This document shows, piece after piece, positions 1-4,508 of a stretch of DNA of 6,510 bases. Source of the stretch: Pseudomonadota bacterium (GTDB taxonomy: Bacteria > Pseudomonadota > Alphaproteobacteria > Acetobacterales > Acetobacteraceae); NCBI GenBank assembly GCA_021829055.1, contig JAJZCS010000116.1, forward strand, positions 1-6,510, read 5' to 3'. Numbering within the stretch: position 1 is the first letter of the stretch; each line of letters opens with the position of its first letter. The notes under the pieces are model-generated. The model had not been told where the DNA came from and did no database searches. It was given only the letters and a program-made list of their open reading frames with translations. The position numbers were made by a program, and so were the translations under genes.

Positions 1-83
1 AGAACACTATCCTGAAAGACCTGAACATGCTCAAGGAAAAAGTTCGCAGCAAGGTGCAGGAGATGGACAATCTACCGTTTTAA
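1..83 (+). CDS. C-terminal end of an unidentified helical protein (partial)
   Basis: The reading frame is open from the window edge and ends at TAA 81-83. The visible tail is about 26 residues, rich in Lys, Glu and Leu (LKDLNMLKEKVRSKVQEMDN), and looks like an amphipathic or coiled-coil helix. Its stop lies 12 bases before the ATG of the lipoprotein gene, and the AAGGAG ribosome site of that gene lies directly after it, so the two are probably co-transcribed. Too little is present to assign a family. A tail or lysis-block protein is likely only from position. Confidence 0.6.
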   Translation, partial: NTILKDLNMLKEKVRSKVQEMDNLPF

Positions 84-95
84 CGAAGGAGCAAT

Positions 96-452
96 ATGAA
101 GCGAGTACTTGCAACAGTGATTCTCGGAGCGGCTTTGCTGGTGGGATGCCGACCGACTGCGACCAACCCGGCAACATTAGTCCCCGGTGCGGCCAACCAG
201 ACCGATCAGGCAATCTACGACTCTCTGATGGTTGCTCAGGCGTCGCTCAACAGTCTGAAAACCAGCGCAAAGACCAATGCAGTTCTGAAGCCGTATGTGG
301 ACCAGGCGATCATGGACTACAACGTTGCGGAGGCGGCATGGCAGACGTACCACACTGCCGTGAGCGTCAATCCGAGGGTCTCCCCAGCAGCGGCGCAAGC
401 TGCTCTCAACAAGGTACAGGCCGACCTCAGTGCGGCTCCGAAGGTGAACTAA
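96..452 (+). CDS. Small phage-type lipoprotein, 118 aa
   Basis: The N-terminus is a clear type II signal peptide: a basic start (MKR), a hydrophobic stretch at residues 4-16 and the lipobox L15-V16-G17-C18, so the mature protein should begin with lipidated Cys18. The rest is Ala/Gln-rich and probably helical (residues 36-118), with no motif I recognise. Start choice: a GAAGGAG ribosome site lies just upstream of ATG 96. The gene ends in TAATG, sharing one A with the next start, so the two are translationally coupled. Position just before the lysis enzymes makes an outer-membrane lysis or exclusion role possible. It is longer than a typical Rz1 spanin and not notably Pro-rich, so I do not call it a spanin. 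Confidence 0.85.
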   Translation: MKRVLATVILGAALLVGCRPTATNPATLVPGAANQTDQAIYDSLMVAQASLNSLKTSAKTNAVLKPYVDQAIMDYNVAEAAWQTYHTAVSVNPRVSPAAAQAALNKVQADLSAAPKVN

Positions 453-808
453 TGGGAATCGCAAACATCATCATGCTTGTCATCGGTATTGTAGAACCGG
501 CCCTCGCCGGAGCGGGTGTCATCCCGGTTCAGTACCAGTCTCTTGCTCAGGGCATCTTGTCGGCAATCAGCGCGATCAAAAACGACCTGACCGGCTCGAA
601 CGGAGCCATCAGCGTCAACGCGGCAACGCTGCTTCAGGCAATTTCCAGCGGCTTCCAGATCATGCAGGCCGACGGAGTTCTCTCAGCTGGCGTCTCCTCA
701 CTGGCCGATGCATTTACGAAGGCCGCTCAGGCTGGACTGGCGGCATATGAGCAGTCTCAGGTCAAGGTTGATCCGACGACGCTTCAGCCGATTGCGCCTT
801 TGGCCTAA
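452..808 (+). CDS. Small protein with hydrophobic N-terminus, possible holin-like, 118 aa
   Basis: The start ATG 452 overlaps the TAA of the lipoprotein gene and has an AAGGTGA ribosome site about 6 bases upstream. The frame is open further upstream, but that part lies inside the lipoprotein gene in another frame and has no comparable site. Residues 1-24 are strongly hydrophobic (IIMLVIGIVEPALAGAG), a single membrane segment or uncleaved signal. The remainder is Ala/Ser/Gln-rich with alternating small and hydrophobic residues and ends in a Pro-rich tail. I do not recognise a family. A soluble endolysin lies downstream and needs a membrane partner, so a holin role is an inference from context; only one clear membrane segment is seen. 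Confidence 0.8.
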   Translation: MGIANIIMLVIGIVEPALAGAGVIPVQYQSLAQGILSAISAIKNDLTGSNGAISVNAATLLQAISSGFQIMQADGVLSAGVSSLADAFTKAAQAGLAAYEQSQVKVDPTTLQPIAPLA

Positions 809-812
809 CAGT

Positions 813-885
813 TTGCGCGGCGGCGTGGTATCCGGTACGTAAGGTTGCAACGCCACGCCCTTAGTTCGCACGAGAACACGCGCAA
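813..885 (+). other. Possible three-way-junction RNA structure in the intergenic gap
   Basis: A 7-bp closing stem (813-819 with 879-885) encloses two hairpins: a 7-bp stem 822-828/853-859, and a 4-bp stem GTTC/GAAC at 864-867/874-877. All pairs are Watson-Crick and the junction linkers are 1-4 bases. There is no T-run after it, so it is not a standard intrinsic terminator. It lies in the longest non-coding gap of the plus block (809-952). The function is unknown and chance pairing in GC-rich DNA is possible. Confidence 0.3.
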
Positions 886-900
886 TTCAACGATCCTTTC

Positions 901-935
901 ATAGCGGCGCGAGCTATTAAAGTTTGGGGCGCTAT
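901..935 (+). other. Alternative hairpins upstream of the NlpC/P60-like gene
   Basis: ATAGC at 901-905 can pair with GCTAT at 913-917 (7-base loop). Extended by one base, ATAGCG 901-906 can instead pair with CGCTAT at 930-935, which is followed by TCTTT. The two pairings exclude each other. They lie just ahead of the ribosome site at 944-948, so an effect on translation or a weak attenuator is conceivable. The stems are short and the call is tentative. Confidence 0.2.
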
Positions 936-952
936 TCTTTCACAGAGGCGAT

Positions 953-1429
953 ATGCCATACATCACCGTTCGTTTCATCGCCAACCACACGTTGCTCTCG
1001 GCGGCTATTCGCTGGATCACAGGCAGTCTTTTTTCTCACGTCGAAGCAGGTACGCCCGATGGCACTTGGATCGGGGCGCTATCGGACGGCGTTAAAGAGC
1101 GCCCCGCGAACTATTGCAATCCATTCCGCGAATACGTCTACCGGATTCCGTGCACACAGCAGCAGCAAGAAACGTTTCTTGCTCTCATGCGCTCGAAGAT
1201 CGGGACGAAATACAACTTTCTGGACATTGTGGGCTTGGCGCTGGGTATCCGGTCCTTGAACAACGTGCATGACGATATTTGTTCGGAACTGGTGACGTGG
1301 GCATTGATCCGAACGTTTGGGCCTCAGGCAGTTCTAAATGTTGAGCCGGGATGGGAGTACAGAGTCACGCCAGAGACGTTGCATCTCAGCCCGATATTCG
1401 TTGGGCATCTGTACAAGAGGCGCTCATGA
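953..1429 (+). CDS. Permuted NlpC/P60 (YiiX-like) papain-fold hydrolase, 158 aa
   Basis: The order of motifs is that of circularly permuted NlpC/P60 proteins: an N-terminal His in FSHVEAG (His29) and a later Cys in DICSELVTWAL (Cys110), where CSELV is the typical nucleophile context. Between them is GTKYNFLDIVGL (about 84-95), also typical. Such enzymes cleave peptide, amide or thioester bonds; in phages they often accompany lysis or tail genes and may act on peptidoglycan. The substrate cannot be read from sequence. ATG 953 has a GAGG ribosome site at 945-948. There is no signal peptide. The stop overlaps the next start (ATGA, 1426-1429), tying it to the lysozyme. A role in lysis is an inference from that coupling. 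Confidence 0.75.
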   Translation: MPYITVRFIANHTLLSAAIRWITGSLFSHVEAGTPDGTWIGALSDGVKERPANYCNPFREYVYRIPCTQQQQETFLALMRSKIGTKYNFLDIVGLALGIRSLNNVHDDICSELVTWALIRTFGPQAVLNVEPGWEYRVTPETLHLSPIFVGHLYKRRS

Positions 1430-1842
1430 ACATCTCGCAAAACGGCATCGACTTTATCAAGGCCAATGAGGGGTTCAGCGCCACCGTCTACGACGATAAC
1501 GGGCACCCTTGCATTGGCTACGGCTGCGACTTAACAAGCTCACAGAGCTATCCGAACGGTATTACTGAGGCCGAGGCTACCCAACTGCTTGTCGAGCGCG
1601 TACAGCCAATTCTGAGCGTAATTGCTGAGCTTTTCCCATCGGCAAACCAGAATCAGATAGATGCCCTGTGTGACTTTGGCTACAACCTCGGAGTTGGAGC
1701 ATTGCGGACGATGATGAGCCACGGCATCGCGGAGATTCCTCACCAGATGGTCCGCTGGGACTACGATCAAGGAAAGGTTGATCCGGGACTGCTGGCGCGG
1801 CGCGTGAAGGAAGTGAATATGTACCTCACGCCCGTCGCTTAG
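1426..1842 (+). CDS. Phage lysozyme/endolysin, GH24 family, 138 aa
   Basis: This is a T4/P22-type muramidase that cuts the MurNAc-GlcNAc bond of peptidoglycan. The N-terminal active-site block is present: Glu15 in NEGF, YDD with Asp23/Asp24, then PCIGYG (28-33). The middle and end fit the family: IDALCDFGYNLG (about 81-92) and the closing LLARRVKEV block (about 124-132). Start choice: ATG 1426 overlaps the previous stop; an earlier in-frame ATG at 1351 lies inside the previous gene. There is no signal-anchor segment, so export would need a holin. Oddity: the residue expected to be the catalytic Thr (Thr26 of T4) is Cys29, and the Asp-to-Thr spacing is one residue short. The family call is firm; activity is less certain. 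Confidence 0.88.
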   Translation: MNISQNGIDFIKANEGFSATVYDDNGHPCIGYGCDLTSSQSYPNGITEAEATQLLVERVQPILSVIAELFPSANQNQIDALCDFGYNLGVGALRTMMSHGIAEIPHQMVRWDYDQGKVDPGLLARRVKEVNMYLTPVA

Positions 1843-1855
1843 GCTTTTTGGTTTG

Positions 1856-2002
1856 TTATCCGATTCCGTGGATCAGGCAATTTGGCGATATCCGAGCAAA
1901 TCCAGGAATGTCGAATCCGTCATCGTGTGGGCAGATGCACTGCGGGTAACGGATGTTGCCTTTGTCCGTAAATACTTGCCGCTCAGATGGTTCGTATGTC
2001 GT
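1856..2002 (-). CDS. Cys/His-rich 48-aa protein with apparent ACG start
   Basis: The frame runs from 2002 to TAA at 1858-1856 and encodes a protein-like sequence with CxC-P-H (residues 22-26) and a C-terminal CLIH (42-45), a probable small zinc-binding protein of phage type. It contains no ATG, GTG or TTG; an in-frame TAA lies just upstream. At the normal place for a start, five bases after an AGGA ribosome site (2011-2008), the codon is ACG (2002-2000), one transition away from ATG. It follows the 77-aa gene by 20 bases and is the last gene of the minus operon, converging on the lysozyme gene. It is either initiated at ACG, start-codon-mutated, or affected by a base error. Function unknown. 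Confidence 0.55.
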   Translation of the reverse strand, partial: TTYEPSERQVFTDKGNIRYPQCICPHDDGFDIPGFARISPNCLIHGIG

Positions 2003-2022
2003 TGCGTTCCTGGTTTATAGGG

Positions 2023-2256
2023 TTAAAGAACATAGAATCGTGGGGCGTATTCAAGATAAACATCTGCGAATACGGGCTTGCCTTCGATTCCTACTATCTT
2101 GAATTCGATGGGCCATGTGCTTTCCGGTACTACGTGGCTTGCGAACAAATGTTCGGCGCATTGGACTGCTATGTTGTTAAGTCCCTCGCAATCGCATAGC
2201 GCGTCATCCGATATCAATTCTCCGTCGATTTCAACCTCGTATCGGAATCGGTTCAT
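2023..2256 (-). CDS. Small phage-type hypothetical protein, 77 aa
   Basis: I start it at ATG 2256 (MNRFRYEVEIDGELISDD) because that codon overlaps the distal TGA of the ASCH reading frame in the sequence ATGA. The frame is open upstream to 2298, but there it runs inside the ASCH tail. The protein is acidic, starts with a beta-strand pattern and ends with WPIEFKIVGIEGKPVFADVY followed by an EYAPRFYV tail. I recall this alternation of beta strands with a closing EY.P.F in small phage proteins of unknown function. The overlap with the ASCH gene implies translational coupling, so the lesion in that gene may reduce its expression. Opposite-strand frames here are shadows. Confidence 0.7.
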   Translation of the reverse strand: MNRFRYEVEIDGELISDDALCDCEGLNNIAVQCAEHLFASHVVPESTWPIEFKIVGIEGKPVFADVYLEYAPRFYVL

Positions 2257-2804
2257 TCTCTCATCTCTCCAATCTTGAAATCTACGACCCAAACCCAAGG
2301 GTTATCTGACCACTTTTGGCCTTTGCGATGCGTTCTGTCTCAATTTTCTGCATAGCTGGCCATCTCTCCTTCGGCAGACACGTCAGAAGTGGAAATTTTA
2401 TGCAACCGCTCGACGCGAAGCCTCGTGATCTCCAGAGTGAGGCGGCTCGCATAGCGAGGCATACGTGTGGCGCAGCGCCAACGATCACCTACCATGTGGT
2501 GCGGCATTTCTCCATCCGCGCGGTAAGCGATTGCTCCGTCGGATGGGTTAATATAATGCGGTTCTTTGACGTACAACTTGACGCCAATCTGCCCGAACGG
2601 ACACATGCGAAGGTTGTATGGTTTCTGTCGCGCTTTCAACAATTCCGACACCAAGGGTATATCAGATTCCGTGTATACGCACCTCTTGTAACCATCATTA
2701 AGGCTATAAAGCGGGAACTTGATCGGAACACGAAACTGTGTTCTGCGGCCATCCAGAATAGATCTCACCTGCTCGGCGGTCTGTATGATCGGTCGTTGCT
2801 TCAT
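2253..2804 (-). pseudogene. ASCH-domain phage protein interrupted by an in-frame TGA
   Basis: The start (MKQRPIIQTAEQVRSILDGRRTQ) matches phage ASCH (PUA-like) proteins, which are thought to bind RNA or nucleotides. So do a CPFGQIG...LYVKE block near residue 70, YRADG, and the MPRYASRLTLEITRLRVERL segment. Translation from ATG 2804 meets TGA at 2342-2340 after 154 residues. The same frame then continues for 28 codons with the typical family ending, including DNPWVWVVDFK, and stops at 2255-2253, overlapping the next ATG. The TGA falls where relatives have the Trp of a WDxxN-like motif, consistent with TGG to TGA. Full length would be 183 aa, near the family norm. The tnpB element sits directly upstream of its start codon. 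A nonsense mutation is most likely; readthrough or sequence error are alternatives. Confidence 0.8.
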
Positions 2805-2828
2805 ATCAAAAACACCTGGTCTGATACC

Positions 2829-2844
2829 TTCGCCTTTAGGCGAA
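2829..2844 (+). repeat. Left-end hairpin of the tnpB element
   Basis: TTCGCC-TTTA-GGCGAA is a perfect 6-bp stem with a TTTA loop, 38 bases before the tnpB start. The same loop occurs in the right-end hairpin. In IS200/IS605 elements such subterminal hairpins are bound by the TnpA transposase as single strands. Confidence 0.65.
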
Positions 2845-2873
2845 TTGCTTCAGCCTTTCGTTTCTAGTATACT
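2845..2873 (+). promoter_or_regulatory. Predicted tnpB promoter giving a near-leaderless transcript
   Basis: TTGCTT (2845-2850) and TATACT (2868-2873) are separated by exactly 17 bases. The -10 matches TATAAT at five of six positions, the -35 matches TTGACA at three. The -10 ends only 8 bases before ATG 2882, so transcription would begin at or one or two bases before the start codon. No ribosome site precedes ATG, which agrees with leaderless translation. Confidence 0.5.
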
Positions 2874-2881
2874 TCAAACAG

Positions 2882-4009
2882 ATGAAACTTGTTGCAAAAA
2901 TCAGGTTGGATGCGAACACAGAACAAGCGAAGTTGCTGTTGCGCACGTTGGAAACGGCGAATGAGTGCGCTAACTGGATGAGCAATCAAGCGTGGGAGTA
3001 TAAGGTCTTTACCCCATTCTCTCTGCATAAAATTGTCTACAGGGAAGCGAGAGAGCGTTTCCCGCTGTCTTCTCAGGTTGTCGTGCGGTTGCTCTCTAAA
3101 GTCTGCGATGCCTACAAGAAAGACAAGAAAGTCATGCGCCGTTTTTCCAAGCATGGAGCCATCAGTTACGACTCCAGAATTCTTAGCTACGGAGAAAATC
3201 GGGTAAGCATCTGGACTCTTGACGGCAGAGAGTCGATCCCGTACTCCGCCGGTCCGCGCCAGAAAGAACTTCTGAAGCATCAGCACGGCGAATCGGACCT
3301 GATCTATAGCCGTGGCAAGTGGTATCTTGCAGCGACGTGCGACATTACCGATCCTCCGCAAGAAGTTGTGGATGATTGGCTGGGCGTAGACCTTGGAGTT
3401 GCTGAGATTGCTGCGGACTCGGATGGCCAAGCGTTCTCCGGTTCTACGGTCAAGGGAATTCGTTATCGTCACCGCAAACTCCGTTCCAAACTTCAGGCAG
3501 CGCAGAGCAGGTCTGCAAAGCGACACTTGAAGAAACTTTCCGGCAAAGAAGCACGTTTTGCCACTGATGTTAACCATTGCATTGCGAAACAAATCGTTGT
3601 CAAGGCCAAGCGCACGAAGCGGGGCATATCCATCGAAGACTTGACGGGTATACGCCAGCGGATCAGGGCTAGACGGCCACACCGAGCGGTTCTGCACTCT
3701 TGGGCATTCGCGCAGTTGGGGGAGTTCCTGACCTACAAGTGCGTCCTCGCGGGCGTTCCTTTGGTTAAGGTGGACCCTCGAAACTCCAGTCGTGAATGTT
3801 CCAATTGTGGTCATACTGAAAAATTGAACCGTCCTTCGCAATCCAAGTTTCGGTGCCGGTCGTGTGGTTACACTGCCAACGCCGATTACAACGCTGCTCT
3901 GAATCTTCGGGGCAGGGCCTCAGTCAATAGGCCAATAGTAGAGCGGTTGCCTGATTCTTCAGGCGGATTTCAGCCGCAGTTACAAGCCACTTGCTTTAGC
4001 GAGTGGTAG
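2882..4009 (+). CDS. tnpB: TnpB RNA-guided nuclease of an IS200/IS605-type element, 375 aa
   Basis: TnpB proteins are ancestors of Cas12: with an RNA from the element's right end they cut DNA next to a short TAM motif, which helps retain the element after excision. The RuvC-like domain is complete: Asp170 in LGVDLG, Glu252 in SIEDL, and Asp335 in NADYNAALNL. The zinc finger between the last two has all four cysteines (306, 309, 325, 328). The N-terminal half is the usual divergent DNA/RNA-binding part. The length is normal. ATG 2882 has no ribosome site but sits just after a -10 box, suggesting a leaderless mRNA. The last codons lie in the right-end hairpin. It is encoded opposite to the surrounding phage genes, as expected for an insertion. 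Likely active. Confidence 0.93.
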   Translation: MKLVAKIRLDANTEQAKLLLRTLETANECANWMSNQAWEYKVFTPFSLHKIVYREARERFPLSSQVVVRLLSKVCDAYKKDKKVMRRFSKHGAISYDSRILSYGENRVSIWTLDGRESIPYSAGPRQKELLKHQHGESDLIYSRGKWYLAATCDITDPPQEVVDDWLGVDLGVAEIAADSDGQAFSGSTVKGIRYRHRKLRSKLQAAQSRSAKRHLKKLSGKEARFATDVNHCIAKQIVVKAKRTKRGISIEDLTGIRQRIRARRPHRAVLHSWAFAQLGEFLTYKCVLAGVPLVKVDPRNSSRECSNCGHTEKLNRPSQSKFRCRSCGYTANADYNAALNLRGRASVNRPIVERLPDSSGGFQPQLQATCFSEW

Positions 4010-4034
4010 TTGACGGTTACCTTCCTTCGCATAC
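3940..4034 (+). ncRNA. Predicted omega RNA (right-end RNA) of TnpB with guide
   Basis: The 3' end of tnpB holds consecutive hairpins: GCCTGA-TTCT-TCAGGC (3949-3964), an alternative GCGG/CCGC stem (3963-3966 with 3974-3977), and the right-end stem 3987-4006. In characterised TnpB systems the guide RNA overlaps the tnpB 3' end and its guide is the DNA just beyond the element. Here that would be about 4015-4034, starting GGTTACCTTCC. The 5' end is not determinable from sequence; the upstream limit is approximate. Confidence 0.45.
3987..4006 (+). repeat. Right-end hairpin of the tnpB element
   Basis: CCACTTGC-TTTA-GCGAGTGG forms an 8-bp stem with one G-T pair and a TTTA loop, matching the loop of the left-end hairpin. 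It is coding for the last residues of TnpB, and the TAG stop follows directly at 4007-4009. It probably serves both as transposase recognition hairpin and as the last structural element of the guide RNA. Confidence 0.65.
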
Positions 4035-4139
4035 CCAGTGCATAAAATGGTAGAACTCTACTTGGCGCGTGGATGCCCACAACGTCTCGCGGAGAACTAC
4101 ACGAAAACTAAACCCCGATATATTCATCCAACGAGTCAT
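4017..4139 (-). CDS. Small Trp-containing hypothetical protein, 40 aa
   Basis: ATG 4139 has an AAGGAG ribosome site five bases upstream, which overlaps the TAA of the preceding small gene. The product (MTRWMNISGFSFRVVLRETL at the start) is basic and rich in aromatic residues, with three Trp and no recognisable domain. Its TAA (4019-4017) lies just beyond the tnpB element. Without the element this stop would sit two bases before the ASCH start codon, and its last codons would supply the ASCH ribosome site. Position, spacing and ribosome site support it as a real gene; the function is unknown. Confidence 0.65.
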   Translation of the reverse strand: MTRWMNISGFSFRVVLRETLWASTRQVEFYHFMHWVCEGR

Positions 4140-4148
4140 CGGTTCTCC

Positions 4149-4292
4149 TTACCACCAGTCCAATTCGACGCCTAATATCCGTACGCCAATTACTCTATCT
4201 TTGCGCGTAGCGGAAGACCACCAATGAAGCAGGCAAAATGCCCACGTGAGAAACCTCGATGCTTGAGACGGCCATGTATAGTAGATACGCAT
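4149..4292 (-). CDS. Small protein with hydrophobic Trp-rich segment, 47 aa
   Basis: The preferred start is ATG 4292, with AAAGGA five bases upstream; an in-frame ATG at 4298 (two residues longer) sits too close to that site. Residues about 6-26 are hydrophobic and aromatic (FLTWAFCLLHWW), suggesting a membrane segment. A basic stretch (TRKDR) follows, then a C-terminus ending DWW. The TAA overlaps the ribosome site of the next gene. It has no known family that I recognise. It could be a small membrane protein of the early operon. Confidence 0.6.
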   Translation of the reverse strand: MRIYYTWPSQASRFLTWAFCLLHWWSSATRKDRVIGVRILGVELDWW

Positions 4293-4294
4293 TT

Positions 4295-4423
4295 TCATCC
4301 TTTCGTTGCCCCGTTTCTCTCGTTGCTGATGTACAAATAATGCCTATGATAGAAGAATGACCCGCTAAGGGCTGTCAGTGCTGATGACAAAAAGAAGTCG
4401 TATAGCTGGTTAGTGTGAATCTC
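4295..4423 (-). pseudogene. Open frame continuing past TAA of the 27-aa gene, second hydrophobic segment
   Basis: Directly after the TAA at 4426-4424, the same frame stays open for 42 codons and ends in TGA at 4297-4295, overlapping an ATG of the next gene. It encodes a hydrophobic stretch (LYDFFLSSALTALSGSFF) followed by a polar basic tail. It has no ATG or GTG and no ribosome site. Joined to the preceding 27-residue frame it would make a 70-residue protein with two membrane segments, so this may be the distal half of a gene broken by a nonsense change. It could also be a chance open stretch; the other two minus frames here contain stops. Confidence 0.35.
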
Positions 4424-4507
4424 TTACATCGTAATTAAGAAGAAAATGACGAAGCCGAATAGCATAGAAGACGCGGCATATATTTGGTCATTCTTTCTTT
4501 GTTCCAT
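4424..4507 (-). CDS. Very small single-membrane-segment protein, 27 aa (possibly truncated)
   Basis: ATG 4507 lies one base after the TGA of the HNH gene and has an AGAGG ribosome site within the end of that gene. The product begins MEQRKNDQIYAASS and ends in a hydrophobic segment LFGFVIFFLITM, a probable membrane anchor. TAA follows at 4426-4424. The frame continues beyond the stop with a second hydrophobic segment, so this may be the first half of a 70-residue two-segment membrane protein. Function unknown. Confidence 0.5.
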   Translation of the reverse strand: MEQRKNDQIYAASSMLFGFVIFFLITM

Positions 4508-4508
4508 C

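Larger units (their letters stand above)
2805..4014 (+). mobile_element. TnpB-only IS200/IS605-like (IS1341-type) element
   Basis: The element carries an intact tnpB and no tnpA, so it would depend on a transposase supplied in trans. Near each end is a hairpin with a TTTA loop: left 2829-2844, about 24 bases inside the edge, and right 3987-4006, about 8 bases inside. This is the asymmetric layout expected of the family. The edges are inferred: deleting 2805-4014 joins TTCAT (2800-2804) to GGTTACC (4015 on). On the minus strand this restores GGAAGG-TAACC-ATG, a ribosome site correctly spaced for the ASCH gene. The left edge is firmer than the right, which could move by a few bases. TTCAT would be the target/TAM motif. 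No terminal repeats or target duplication are expected. Confidence 0.7.

Noticed and set aside
892..920. Promoter with TATTAA (915-920) before the NlpC/P60-like gene
   Set aside because: No acceptable -35 sequence lies 16-18 bases upstream.
1802..1831. Hairpin GCGTGA...TCACGC near the lysozyme end as a terminator
   Set aside because: The stem is bulged, has a 13-base loop and lies inside the coding region; the T-run (1845-1849) is 13 bases away.
1987..2199. 70-aa plus-strand open frame
   Set aside because: It lies opposite the 77-aa minus gene, has no good ribosome site and does not fit the operon layout.
2316..2867. 183-aa plus-strand open frame
   Set aside because: It lies opposite the recognisable ASCH gene and runs across the element's left edge, so it is not a natural gene.
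2864..3841. 325-aa minus-strand open frame
   Set aside because: It lies opposite tnpB, which has a complete catalytic triad and zinc finger. Its translation is low in structure and has no motif; it is a shadow.
2253..4507. Genome-wide stop-codon reassignment as the cause of the in-frame TGA and TAA
   Set aside because: TGA, TAA and TAG all serve as normal terminators at well-placed gene ends in this window, so general reassignment is unlikely.
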